A stretch of 32,436 bases of DNA from NCBI GenBank assembly GCA_009693985.1, contig SHWE01000022.1, positions 1 through 32,436 on the forward strand, given 5' to 3'. The stretch comes from Alphaproteobacteria bacterium. GTDB lineage: Bacteria; Pseudomonadota; Alphaproteobacteria; Micropepsales; Micropepsaceae. The notes beneath the pieces were generated by a model. It ran no database searches and was not told where the DNA came from. It worked only from the letters and a program-made list of their open reading frames with translations. Position numbers and translations under genes: made by a program. Shown here one piece after another: positions 8,323 to 16,848 of this stretch. Position 1 is the first letter of the stretch. Every line of letters starts with the position of its first letter.

Positions 8323-9981
8323 ATGCTCCCCGGCGTAACACCGTTTCCGCCAGAATTCGCCGCGCGCTACCGCAGCCGTGGCTATTGGCAGGACCGCACG
8401 CTTGCGCGTGTGTGGGAAGAGTATTGCCGCCTCTATGGCGAACGTGTCGCGGTGATCGACGGCGATGTGCAGGCGACTTATGAAGAGTTGAACGCACGCG
8501 CCACCAACCTCGCGCTGAATTTGCTGGATTTGGGCATTCGCCCGCTCGACCGGCTGGTGGTGCAGCTCCCGAACCGGATCCAGTTCGTTTATCTTTATCT
8601 GGCGCTACAGAAGATCGGCGCATTGCCGGTGATGGCGCTGCCGGCCCATCGTTATCTCGAAATCAGCCAGTTCGTGGGAATCGCGGGCGCGATGGCATGC
8701 GCCATGCCGGATCGCCACCGCGATTTCGATTTCCGCGATCTGTTGCGCCGGATTCAAAAGGAACAACCCTCCTTGACGCACGGCATCATATTGGGCGAGG
8801 CGGGGGAGGGCTTTCATTCGCTCGACGATCTGATCGCCAGGAAAGCGACGCGCGATCCGGCCGAGCTCGCACGCATCAGAATCGATCCGACCGATCCGGC
8901 GCTGTTTCTCCTGTCGGGCGGCACCACCGGCGTGCCCAAGCTGATCCCGCGCACGCATAATGATTATGTGTACAATTCCAAGATGGCAGGCTCGGTGACG
9001 GGCATCGACGATGCTTCCGTGCTGCTCGATGTGCTGCCGATATCGCACAATCTGCCGCTGGCCTGTCCCGGCCTTCAGGGCTTTCTCTTCCGGGGCGCGA
9101 GAGTGGTGCTCTCGACCGACACTTCGCCCGAAGCCGTGTTCCGACTCGTTGAAAAACACCGCGTCACGCATATCCATGTGGTGCCGGCGCTGCTGATCCG
9201 CTGGCTTTCGGACCCTGCCATCGCGAAATACGATCTCACCTCCTTGCGCGTGATCCAGTCGGGCGGCCAGCGTTTGCAACCTGAGACGCGGCTGAAAACG
9301 CAGGAACTGATCCCGAGCGTGACCGTGCAGGAGAATTTCGGCATGGCCGAGGGCGTGCTGATGTTCGTGCGGCTCGACGATCCCGCCGATGTGCGGCTCG
9401 AAACCGTGGGGCGGCCAATCTGTCCCGACGACGAGATCATGCTGCTCGACGATGACGATGCCATCGTTCCGTTCGGCGAGGTCGGCGAATTCTGCTGTCG
9501 CGGTCCCTATACGCTGCGCGGCTATTACGGGGCCGAGGAGCACAACAAACGCGCCTTCACACCGGACGGTTTCTATCGCTCGGGCGATCTGATGCGCCAG
9601 CACGTTAGCGGCAATTACATGGTCGAGGGCCGCAAGAAGGATCTGATCAATCGCGGCGGGGAGAAGATCAGCGCCGAAGAGATCGAGAATTTGATCCTGT
9701 CGCATGCATCCGTGCAGAACGTCGCCTGCGTGCCGGTGCCCGATACCGAGCTTGGCGAGCGCATGTGCGCCTGTATCGTGCTGCACAAGGGGCGCGACCT
9801 TTCGTTTGACGAATTGCTGAATTTCCTGGAAACCAAGGAGATGGCCAAGATCAAGCTCCCCGAGCGCCTCCTCATTCTCGACGAATTGCCGCTGTCCAAT
9901 TTCGGCAAAGTGTCGAAGAAGAAATTGTCCGAGATGGCGGCGGCGAACGCCGTCGCGCGCAACCGAACGGTGCGGGCCTGA
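8323..9981 (+). CDS. Aryl-acid adenylate-forming ligase (EntE/DhbE class, salicylate-type code)
   Basis: 552 residues from the ATG at 8323; the frame is open further upstream, across the SDR gene, but that part is the SDR's shadow. ANL superfamily motifs: P-loop SGGTTGVPK at 198-206, GMAEG at 339-343, YRSGDL near 525 of the C-terminal hinge region and catalytic Lys529 (FGKVSKK). The substrate pocket segment HNLPLACPG (242-250) and L345 align with DhbE positions 235, 240 and 337 at a constant offset of 8: Asn is kept, Ser240 is Cys and Val337 is Leu, the combination associated with salicylate rather than 2,3-dihydroxybenzoate. It would form aryl-AMP and, lacking any carrier protein nearby, probably the CoA thioester. 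It overlaps the downstream amidohydrolase by one base (TGATG). Confidence 0.88.
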   Translation: MLPGVTPFPPEFAARYRSRGYWQDRTLARVWEEYCRLYGERVAVIDGDVQATYEELNARATNLALNLLDLGIRPLDRLVVQLPNRIQFVYLYLALQKIGALPVMALPAHRYLEISQFVGIAGAMACAMPDRHRDFDFRDLLRRIQKEQPSLTHGIILGEAGEGFHSLDDLIARKATRDPAELARIRIDPTDPALFLLSGGTTGVPKLIPRTHNDYVYNSKMAGSVTGIDDASVLLDVLPISHNLPLACPGLQGFLFRGARVVLSTDTSPEAVFRLVEKHRVTHIHVVPALLIRWLSDPAIAKYDLTSLRVIQSGGQRLQPETRLKTQELIPSVTVQENFGMAEGVLMFVRLDDPADVRLETVGRPICPDDEIMLLDDDDAIVPFGEVGEFCCRGPYTLRGYYGAEEHNKRAFTPDGFYRSGDLMRQHVSGNYMVEGRKKDLINRGGEKISAEEIENLILSHASVQNVACVPVPDTELGERMCACIVLHKGRDLSFDELLNFLETKEMAKIKLPERLLILDELPLSNFGKVSKKKLSEMAAANAVARNRTVRA

Positions 9982-10820
9982 TGCGCAAGATCGATCTGCA
10001 CGCCTATCCCGGCACCAAGGAATGGATCGATTCCCAAGGGCCCTATGTCGACGCGCTTGCCGCCTATTGGAAACGCGAATGGAAGCCGAAGCCCGAGGCC
10101 GACGTGATCGCCGAATTCAAAGCCGCCGGCGTCGAGATCTGCCTTGTCGCGCTCGATCTTTCGACCAGCATCGCGACGCCGCCCTGCTCGAACGATTACG
10201 TCGCCGCGATGCGCGACCGGCACGATTGCGTCATCCAGGCCTGGGGCGCGGTCGAGCCGGCGAAAGGCCAAGCGGCGGCCGAGGAAGCGCGCCACGCGAT
10301 CCGCGATCTGAAGATGATCGGCTTCCACTTTCATCCGATCATGCAGCATTTCAGCGTGGACGACCGGCGCTATTATCCGCTGTTCGAGGAGATCGCGGCG
10401 TTGGGCGCGGCCGTGATGATCGATGTCGGCATGACCGGCATGGGCGCCGGAATGCAAGGCGGCATGGGCGCCAAGACGCGCCACGCGCATCCGTCATCGG
10501 TGGACGCGCTGGCCGCCGATTTTCCAACGCTCAACATCGTCATGGCCCATCCCGGCTATCCCTGGATCGACGAGACGACAGCGGTCGCGCTCCACAAGGG
10601 CAATGTGTCGTGGGAAATGTCGGGCTGGGCGCCGAAATATCTCCCCGCCAGCCTCGTGCGCGACATGCGCGGGCGCTTGGCGGATAAGATGATGTTCGGC
10701 AGCGATTATCCGAGCATTCCCTATCCGCGTCTGTTCAAGGAATGGGAGGAGCTCGGCTTCTCCGACGCATTCCTCGAAAAATTCTATTCCCGCAATGCGG
10801 AGCGCATTCTCGGGCTCTGA
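9981..10820 (+). CDS. Amidohydrolase family protein
   Basis: 279 residues; the ATG shares its A with the ligase stop (TGATG), so translation is coupled. Amidohydrolase_2 barrel features: N-terminal KIDLHAYPG, a central GFHFHP segment, MAHPGYPW carrying a metal/catalytic His, and FGSDYP with the C-terminal Asp. In place of the usual HxH after strand 1 it has H-A-Y, so the second metal ligand is missing; this may mean a changed metal site or a decarboxylase-type centre. A Gly/Met-rich loop (about residues 152-168) is unusual. In the operon it may hydrolyse or decarboxylate a product or precursor of the aryl-CoA/AMP ligase. Last gene of this plus-strand operon; no hairpin follows. Confidence 0.83.
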   Translation: MRKIDLHAYPGTKEWIDSQGPYVDALAAYWKREWKPKPEADVIAEFKAAGVEICLVALDLSTSIATPPCSNDYVAAMRDRHDCVIQAWGAVEPAKGQAAAEEARHAIRDLKMIGFHFHPIMQHFSVDDRRYYPLFEEIAALGAAVMIDVGMTGMGAGMQGGMGAKTRHAHPSSVDALAADFPTLNIVMAHPGYPWIDETTAVALHKGNVSWEMSGWAPKYLPASLVRDMRGRLADKMMFGSDYPSIPYPRLFKEWEELGFSDAFLEKFYSRNAERILGL

Positions 10821-10844
10821 GCCATGTTTCTATTGTGCGTATTT

Positions 10845-11387
10845 CTAAGAATTAACCGATGGATTGGGGCGGAAATCGTTTTGATATTTCTCGGTAATAG
10901 CTCCAATTTGATCAGCAATGCGGTTTAGCTTAATTGCAAGCTGATCCCGCCACTCGGCCGAAATCTCGGCTTCTTTGGCAGCAGAGATCGTTTCATAAAT
11001 CTCACCAAGCTGTTCTGCCATCCCAGCAAGACCAACTTCACTCGCGTGATGAATGGATTGACGGACGCCATGCAAAATCCTTGACTTGTCGGCGCCTCGC
11101 AATGTCGCATCAACAGACCACATCACATCGTACCCAAGCCAAAATATGTTGGCGACCTTATCCGACGTTAAAGATCCAACATTTCCACTTTCCGGCGGGT
11201 TTCGCTGCGTGGACGGCAAGTCAATCTTTGATTTGCCAAAAGACAACTCCCAACCGCCAGGAAATTTCGCGCTGATTATTTGGTCGAGAATTGTACGAAT
11301 TTGCGGCTTAAGCATAAAGAAGATGATCAAAACTACAGCAGGCTAAAGCAGTTTTCCAACAAAATCCAAAAAGACCGGCCACGTCAT
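10845..11387 (-). pseudogene. Membrane-anchored hypothetical protein interrupted by an in-frame TAG
   Basis: An ATG at 11387 with GGGAG upstream opens a frame reading MTWPVFLDFVGKLL, then TAG (11345-11343), then PAVVLIIFFMLKPQ in the same frame, running on to TAG at 10847-10845. The two parts together form one N-terminal membrane helix followed by a soluble domain, a layout in which a Trp commonly precedes the Pro. A single base change (TGG to TAG, plus-strand T at 11344) explains it. The remainder (161 residues from a TTG at 11330, or 156 from the ATG at 11315) has a charged helical tail and no recognised domain. Translation from an internal start would give a protein with half a membrane helix. 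The gene is clearly richer in A+T than its neighbours, suggesting acquisition. A sequencing error cannot be excluded. Confidence 0.65.
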
Positions 11388-11662
11388 ATGCTGTCTCCCA
11401 CGTCATCAGCTTGCTCTTTGAAGCTAAGTAAAGACCCGCCACAACAATAAATTCGAATTCGCGTTTCCCGGCCCGATCCATTGCATACTCAGAGTCGCGT
11501 AATGGGTTTATTGTACCGGAATTCCGGCCTATATTTTTCGCTTTCCTTCGCTTACGGGTGCGGAATCCCTAGCCATGGGGGTGGCCTATCCTGCAAAAAG
11601 GGAGGGGGCTCAGCGGTGAGACTGCGGAGCACTCCTTCGGCGCCTCATGAGGGAGAACAGAC
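11388..11662. other. 275-nt gene-free region with two EcoRI-centred palindromes
   Basis: The longest gene-free stretch in the window. It lies between the divergent broken membrane gene and the enoyl-CoA hydratase, so it should hold promoters for both. Visible structure: CGAATTCG at 11453-11460 and the perfect 12-bp palindrome CCGGAATTCCGG at 11516-11527, about 60 nt apart; the base composition is A+T-richer up to about 11560. A GGGAG ribosome site precedes the hydratase. No RNA gene or convincing terminator was seen. Confidence 0.4.
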
Positions 11663-12427
11663 ATGCAGGAACCGCTCGACTTGGCAATCGATTCCGCCGG
11701 CATCGCGCGCCTGACGATCAACCGCACCGCCCGCGCCAATTCCATCGATGCCGAATTGACCGACGCGCTGCTGGAGGCGCTCGAATATCTGGCGGAGCAG
11801 CCCAATCTTCGCCTCGTCGTTCTGCTCGGCAATGGTCGCACCTTCTGCGCCGGCATCGACATCGGCTGGATGAAGGAATCGGGCGGCGCCTCTTATGACG
11901 AGAATTATCGCGATGCCACCAAGCTTGCCCTCGTGCTGCTGCGCCTGCGCGCGCTTCCCGTGCCCACGGTCGCGGTCGTCACCGGGCCGGCCATCGGTTT
12001 CGGCGTCGGCCTCGTCGCCGCCTGCGATATCGCCATCGCCGCCGAGACGGCCAAGTTCCGCCTCTCCGAAGTGCGGCTCGGCATCCTGCCGGCGGTGATC
12101 TCGCCCTATCTGATCGACGCCATCGGCGAGCGCGTCTGCCGGCGCTTTTTCCTCACGGCCGAAAATATCGACGCAGCTCAAGCCTTCCAGCTTGGGCTCG
12201 TCCACATCGTCTCTCCGCTCGAGGAGATCGGCGCCATCGCGGCCACCCTCGTCACCGAATTGCTGGCGGGCAAACCGCTCGCCCAGCGGGCCATCAAGGG
12301 CCTCCTCGATGCCCAGCGAGCGCCTCAGCTCAATGAGGCGCTGATCGCCGAGACCGCCCGCCGCCTCACGGAGTTGCGAGGCGGCCAAGAAGCCCAGGAC
12401 GCGCTCGCCGAATTCATCGCCCGATGA
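11663..12427 (+). CDS. Enoyl-CoA hydratase/isomerase family protein
   Basis: 254 residues, standard for the crotonase fold. The oxyanion-hole segments are FCAGIDIGWMKE (about 69-80) and GPAIGFGVGLVAACD (about 110-124), and SEVRLGILPAVISPYL carries the single catalytic Glu and resembles methylglutaconyl-CoA hydratases most. The enzyme hydrates an unsaturated acyl-CoA in the cytoplasm. The start has GGGAGA 7 nt upstream. First gene of a long plus-strand run, but separated from the cupin by 133 nt, so it may have its own promoter. It would suit the CoA-thioester branch opened by the aryl ligase, or leucine/isovalerate breakdown; no other leucine-degradation gene is present. Confidence 0.9.
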   Translation: MQEPLDLAIDSAGIARLTINRTARANSIDAELTDALLEALEYLAEQPNLRLVVLLGNGRTFCAGIDIGWMKESGGASYDENYRDATKLALVLLRLRALPVPTVAVVTGPAIGFGVGLVAACDIAIAAETAKFRLSEVRLGILPAVISPYLIDAIGERVCRRFFLTAENIDAAQAFQLGLVHIVSPLEEIGAIAATLVTELLAGKPLAQRAIKGLLDAQRAPQLNEALIAETARRLTELRGGQEAQDALAEFIAR

Positions 12428-12560
12428 CCCCGCTCTCTCGTTTTTGTACGGCTTGACAGGCTTTTAGGCGTGTGGGACGGCTTCTTTTGAAGGCGGTGGC
12501 AATGCCCACGCCGGCAGCGCACAATCGGCCACCCCAAATTCGCATTTCAGGAGGAATTTC

Positions 12561-13163
12561 TTGGCGAAAGACGACCAATTGACCGCCGAAAAGAAGGGCG
12601 GCCCGGGTCCCGGCCATAACAGCGGCGACAATGAGCCGGTGGTGTGGGAACGCTGGACCAAGAAGCGCATGTTCGTCCGGGCGCTGGAAGGCACCTATGG
12701 CGAGCTGATCCACGAATTGTTCACCCAGCCCCGCGTCTATCATTCCTCCGATCTGAAGTGGAAAGGCGGCCCGCAGAATTTCGGCAAGAAGGTGATCAAT
12801 CCGGGCTCGGCCAAAGTCGCCCAATGCATCGAGACCCATCTCGATTGCTTCGCGCCCGGCGGCTACGGCCAGCGCCACGGCCATATGAACAGCGCCGTCT
12901 TCTACGTGCTCAAGGGCAAGGGCCACGACGTCCATGACCGCCGCAACCTTCCCTGGGAAGCAGGCGATGCGCTGATCGTCGAGAATGCCTGCGTCCACCA
13001 GCATCTCAACGACGATGCCGAAGAGGAAGCCATCGTGCTCGTCGCCAAGGCGAAGCCGCTCTTCCTCTTCATGCATCTGATCTTCCAGAAGATCGCCGCC
13101 TGGCCGCCGAAAGAGCCCGAAAGCCAAGCGCAGCGCGATTACGTACCCCCTCCGGAACTGTAA
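12561..13163 (+). CDS. Cupin domain protein (HGHxNSA type), paralogue of the cupin at 21480-22064
   Basis: 200 residues from a TTG start, supported by a strong AGGAGG 6 nt upstream. A charged, Gly/Pro-rich leader (about 25 residues) precedes a conserved VVWERW segment and a single cupin barrel. Motif 1 reads GQRHGHMNSAVFYVLKGKG: His106 and His108 are present, but the metal-binding Glu of typical cupins is Ala112; motif 2 contributes His146 and His148. The metal, if bound, is therefore held by histidines only. Such proteins may be dioxygenases (gentisate or hydroxynaphthoate type) or isomerases. It is followed after 16 nt by a second, different cupin, suggesting that the two act together. Function otherwise unknown. 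Confidence 0.82.
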   Translation: MAKDDQLTAEKKGGPGPGHNSGDNEPVVWERWTKKRMFVRALEGTYGELIHELFTQPRVYHSSDLKWKGGPQNFGKKVINPGSAKVAQCIETHLDCFAPGGYGQRHGHMNSAVFYVLKGKGHDVHDRRNLPWEAGDALIVENACVHQHLNDDAEEEAIVLVAKAKPLFLFMHLIFQKIAAWPPKEPESQAQRDYVPPPEL

Positions 13164-13179
13164 GTTGGAGAAAGCATCC

Positions 13180-13740
13180 GTGACGAACCGTGTCATCGAC
13201 CCGCGCGAGCGGGCCAAATCCCATGCCGATGTCGAGCATGTGAATTTCTATGCCGAGGCGTTGAAGGCCTCCGAGCAGTTCCGCGAAGAATATAAAGGCC
13301 GGCTCAATGTGGTGAAGGCGAGCCAGATGCCGCTCGAACGCTCGCCCGACGGCCTCATCAAGCACATCATCAATGAGCGCATGTCGACCAAGGAATGCTG
13401 CCTGGACATGTATCAGCAGTTCATTCCTGGCGGTAAGGCGACGGGCAAGCACCGTCATCTCTCCGAGGAAGTGTTCTACGTCATCGAAGGCAAGGGCTAC
13501 GACCTCCATTGGGACGTCAACTTCACCTGCGATCATGAAATGGAATTCACTTGGGAGGCGGAACCCAAGCGGTTCGAATGGTCCCAGGGCGATTTCGTCT
13601 ATATCCCGCCCTATTGCGCTCACAAGCATTTCAATAGCGATCCCAACAACGAGGCGCGTATCATCGTCATCAACAGCCGGATTGTGAAAGCGATGGGCTT
13701 CGATTGGTTCGACCAGCTGGAGAACGCCGAAGGCTACTGA
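13180..13740 (+). CDS. Cupin domain protein with canonical HxH...E metal site
   Basis: 186 residues from the GTG at 13180, preferred because GGAG lies 9 nt upstream; a TTG at 13165 would add 5 residues. A helical N-terminal region (about 80 residues) precedes one cupin barrel: KHRHLSEEVFYVIEGKG gives His91, His93 and Glu97, and CAHKHFN gives His148 and His150, a normal 3-His/1-Glu metal site. The insertion between the two motifs is rich in Trp, Glu and acidic residues. With the preceding Glu-less cupin, the pair could form a heteromeric equivalent of the two-domain gentisate dioxygenase type cupins; this is inference. A canonical site in one subunit and a degenerate one in the other would fit a catalytic/structural division of labour. 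Confidence 0.82.
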   Translation: MTNRVIDPRERAKSHADVEHVNFYAEALKASEQFREEYKGRLNVVKASQMPLERSPDGLIKHIINERMSTKECCLDMYQQFIPGGKATGKHRHLSEEVFYVIEGKGYDLHWDVNFTCDHEMEFTWEAEPKRFEWSQGDFVYIPPYCAHKHFNSDPNNEARIIVINSRIVKAMGFDWFDQLENAEGY

Positions 13741-13801
13741 TCGTTTGTGCCGGGGTGAGAACGCGCCAACATAGGCGTGGAGCCCCAAGGAGGAATGGCC
13801 G

Positions 13802-14806
13802 ATGTTGAAGCGTTTTGCAGCCATGGCGATGGGTCTCGCGCTGGCCTTCACCGCGTCCGCAGCGATGGCCGCGGACGCCTCGATGTATCGCGGCAAGACG
13901 ATCACCTACATCGTCGCCACCGGCCCGGGCGGCGGCTACGACACCTATGGCCGCCTGATCGCGCGCTTCATGCAGAAATATCTGCCCGGCTCGCGCATGC
14001 TGGTGCGCAACGTTCCGGGAGCCGGCCACATCGTCGGCGCCAATACGATCTATGCCGCGCGGGCCGACGGCTTCACCATCGGCATGTTCAACACCGGCCT
14101 CATCTACAACCAGCTGATGAATCTGCCGGGCGTGAAATTCGATCTCGCCAAGATGAGCTGGGTCGGCAAGGCGTCGAACGAAATCCGCGTCGTGATCATT
14201 TCCTCGAAGTCGCCCTATAAGAATGTCGGCGACATGCTGAAGTCGACGACGCCGGTGAAGTTCGCCGCCGCGGGCGTTGGATCGGCGGCCTATCTGGACA
14301 CCCGCATCCTCGATTTCGTTCTGCCGATACAAATTCAAACCGTCACCGGCTTCGACGGCGCCGAGGGCGAGATGAGCATGATCCGAGGCGAAGTCGTCGC
14401 CCAGGTCGGCATCGCCAGTTCGTTCGACCAGTTCGTCAAGAACAAGAACGGCTATTACGCGCTCGCCATGAGCAAGCTTGCCCACGACATCCTGCCCGGC
14501 GTTCCGCAGGCGAGCGACTACGTCACCGACGAGCGCGGCAAGAAGCTTCTTGCCCTGCTCGAAGCCCTGTCCGATCTCGGCCGTCTGACCGTCGGCCCGC
14601 CCGGCATTCCCGCCGACGCTCTCGCGGTTTTGCGCGAAGCCCATTTGAAGGCCGTGCGCGATCCCGCCCTCATCGCGGAAGCGAAAAAGCTCAATATTCC
14701 CATCGATGTCGGAACCGGCGAGTTCGTTCAGCAGAGGATCAAGGAAGCTCTCACGCAGACGCCCGAGACGGTCGCTCTGCTGAAGCAGGCCGCGAGCGCT
14801 CGCTAA
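13802..14806 (+). CDS. Tripartite tricarboxylate transporter substrate-binding protein (TctC/Bug)
   Basis: 334 residues with a clean signal peptide (cleavage after AMA near residue 23) and the Bug family N-terminal pattern: YRGKTITYIV, then GPGGGYDTYGRL, then VRNVPGAGHIVGAN. Bug proteins bind carboxylates in the periplasm through water-mediated contacts to the first GGG-type loop. Strong AAGGAGG ribosome site just upstream. It precedes tctA and tctB, so the complete three-part transporter is encoded in order C-A-B. The ligand is probably a mono- or dicarboxylate, possibly aromatic; the family is too broad to say more. Confidence 0.93.
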   Translation: MLKRFAAMAMGLALAFTASAAMAADASMYRGKTITYIVATGPGGGYDTYGRLIARFMQKYLPGSRMLVRNVPGAGHIVGANTIYAARADGFTIGMFNTGLIYNQLMNLPGVKFDLAKMSWVGKASNEIRVVIISSKSPYKNVGDMLKSTTPVKFAAAGVGSAAYLDTRILDFVLPIQIQTVTGFDGAEGEMSMIRGEVVAQVGIASSFDQFVKNKNGYYALAMSKLAHDILPGVPQASDYVTDERGKKLLALLEALSDLGRLTVGPPGIPADALAVLREAHLKAVRDPALIAEAKKLNIPIDVGTGEFVQQRIKEALTQTPETVALLKQAASAR

Positions 14807-14860
14807 TGATCGCCGTCCGGCATTAGCATATAGGCCGTTCACCCTAGAGGACTCGCGAGA

Positions 14861-16363
14861 ATGAGTCTTGAAGTTGCCCTATCCGCTCTCGGCGGGATGC
14901 TGACATCGCCCTATCTCATGGGGCTGATGCTGATCGGCGTGCTGGTCGGCATTTTCATGGGCATCGCGCCGGGCGTCGGCGGCAAGCTCGGACTCGTCCT
15001 GCTCATTCCTTTCGTCTACGGCATGGACCCGCTCGCGGGCGCTGTCTTCCTGCTCTCGATGCATGCGGTCGTCCATACCGCGGGCGCGGTGACCAGCATC
15101 CTGATCGGCGTGCCGGGGGAGGGCGCGACGGCGGCAACCGTGCTCGACGGTTTCGCCATGACCAAGAACGGCGAACCCGGACGCGCTCTGGGCGCGAGCT
15201 TCGGCGCTTCGCTCGCCGGCAGTATCGCGGGCGCGATTTTCCTCGGCGCCTCGCTCGGCATTCTGGAGCCGGTGATCCTCGCCTTCAGCCCGGCGGAGTT
15301 CTTCCTTCTCGCCATTCTCGGCATCACCTTCATCGCCACCTTGAGCGGCAAGAGCGTGATCAAGGGCATGACCGTCGGCCTTTTCGGGCTGATGATTTCC
15401 TTTATCGGGCTCGATCCCTCGACCGGAGCCGAACGCTATACCGGCGGTCAGCTCTTCCTATGGGACGGCGTCGACATCATCACCGCGATCCTCGCCATGT
15501 TCGCGATCCCCGAGATGATCTCGCTCGGCGTCACGCGCCAGACCTATGCCGCCGATGTGCAGGAGCCGCAGAAAATCCGCTACGACCAGGTGGGCCAGGG
15601 CTTGATGGACGTGGTCCGCCACCGCTGGCTGGTCCTGCGCGTGTCGCTGCTGGTGGCCGCCATCGGCATCATTCCGGGCATCGGCGGCGATGCGGCGTCC
15701 TGGCTCGCTTACGGCCACACCGTGCAATCCTCCAAGACCCCGGAGCGCTTCGGCAAGGGCGCGGTCGAAGGCGTGATCGGCGCCGAGACCGGCACCTGCG
15801 CCAAGGAAGGCGGCTCGCTGCTGCCGACTCTGTTCTTCGGCGTTCCGGGCTCGTCGGGCATGGCGATCATGCTGGGCGCCTTCCTGCTGCTCGGACTTCA
15901 GCCGGGCCCCGCGATGCTGACCCAGCATCTCGATGTCGTCTGGTCACTGATCTGGTCGCTGGTGGTCGCCAACATCATCTGCGTGGCGATCCTCCTGGCG
16001 TCGGCGCCGTGGATCAGCCGGCTCGCCTATATCAAGACCAGCCTCTTGGTGCCCATCGTGCTGCTGTTCGCGATTCTCGGCTCCTATCTCGGCCAGAACG
16101 CGTGGGAGAATCTCGTCCTCATTATTTTCCTCGGCGGGCTCGGTTATCTGCTCAAGCGTCACGACTGGCCGCGCGCGCCCTTCGTGATCGGCGTCATCCT
16201 CGGCAAGATCGCCGAGGATTCGCTGCTCAAGGCGCTCGCCATCTGGGGCTACGAATTCTTCTTCCGTCCGATCTCGCTGGTGCTGATCGCCATGATCTTC
16301 GGCTCAATCGCGTTCTACGTCTATCGCCAGCGCAATCCTCGCGTGGGCATCGCCCATGGTTGA
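14861..16363 (+). CDS. Tripartite tricarboxylate transporter permease, large subunit (TctA)
   Basis: 500 residues, the typical TctA length, with about a dozen hydrophobic segments. Family signatures are visible: GIAPGVGGKLGL near 35-46, the GVPGEGATAAT loop near 85-95, and the second-half counterparts GIIPGIGGDAASWLAYG near 267-283 and FFGVPGSSGMAIML near 326-339, showing the internal inverted duplication of this carrier family. It is the secondary-active transport unit of the inner membrane. GAGGA lies upstream of the ATG, and the tctB start overlaps its end by 8 nt. Confidence 0.95.
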   Translation: MSLEVALSALGGMLTSPYLMGLMLIGVLVGIFMGIAPGVGGKLGLVLLIPFVYGMDPLAGAVFLLSMHAVVHTAGAVTSILIGVPGEGATAATVLDGFAMTKNGEPGRALGASFGASLAGSIAGAIFLGASLGILEPVILAFSPAEFFLLAILGITFIATLSGKSVIKGMTVGLFGLMISFIGLDPSTGAERYTGGQLFLWDGVDIITAILAMFAIPEMISLGVTRQTYAADVQEPQKIRYDQVGQGLMDVVRHRWLVLRVSLLVAAIGIIPGIGGDAASWLAYGHTVQSSKTPERFGKGAVEGVIGAETGTCAKEGGSLLPTLFFGVPGSSGMAIMLGAFLLLGLQPGPAMLTQHLDVVWSLIWSLVVANIICVAILLASAPWISRLAYIKTSLLVPIVLLFAILGSYLGQNAWENLVLIIFLGGLGYLLKRHDWPRAPFVIGVILGKIAEDSLLKALAIWGYEFFFRPISLVLIAMIFGSIAFYVYRQRNPRVGIAHG

Positions 16364-16796
16364 GGGCCGCACGCTCGCCGCCGGGATCATGTTCGCGATC
16401 TTCGTGATCATGGTGGGCCTTGCGCTGACCTATGACGGCGACGCGCGCTTCCTGCCGCTCGTCATCGGCATTCCGGGCCTGCTGCTTTCGGGCGCCCAGC
16501 TTGCCATCGAGCTGCGCACGGCCAAAGGCGAGCATGAATTCACCGCGGAGAACCGCAGCGCCGAATTCAAGATGATTTTCTGGTTCGTCTTTTTCGTCGT
16601 CGGCATCATCTTTTTCGGATTCCCCTATGGGGGCCCGGCGATCGTGGCGATGTACCTGCATTTCTCCTGGCGGGAACGCTGGTATGTCTCGCTCGGCGCG
16701 GCTCTGTTCGCCTGGGCGATCCTTTACGGCGTCTTTGGATATGTGCTCGGCCTGCCTCTGTTCGAAGGGCTGGTCGTACAATGGGTTTTGGGCTAG
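16356..16796 (+). CDS. Tripartite tricarboxylate transporter small subunit (TctB)
   Basis: 146 residues with four membrane helices (about 8-27, 33-49, 70-90 and 108-140 as a long hairpin), the size and layout of TctB. It overlaps tctA by 8 nt, so the stoichiometry is likely controlled by coupling. Compared with TctC-TctB-TctA operons the order here is C-A-B, which is also common. It assists the large permease subunit in the inner membrane; its own biochemical role is poorly known. Sequence identity within the family is low, so the call rests on topology plus position. Confidence 0.88.
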   Translation: MVEGRTLAAGIMFAIFVIMVGLALTYDGDARFLPLVIGIPGLLLSGAQLAIELRTAKGEHEFTAENRSAEFKMIFWFVFFVVGIIFFGFPYGGPAIVAMYLHFSWRERWYVSLGAALFAWAILYGVFGYVLGLPLFEGLVVQWVLG

Positions 16797-16848
16797 AGGC
16801 TCGGGCGAGCTTCAGCCCCCGCGCGAAATATAAAGTGGAGTTACGGGA

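Noticed and set aside
7562-10820. Catecholate or salicylate siderophore cluster
   Set aside because: The ligase resembles EntE and the SDR could be EntA-like, but there is no carrier protein, NRPS, isochorismate enzyme or siderophore exporter; catabolism fits better.
12453-12475. TTGACA at 12453-12458 as a promoter for the first cupin
   Set aside because: A good -35 box, but no plausible -10 element at 16-18 nt spacing; kept as a weak possibility only.
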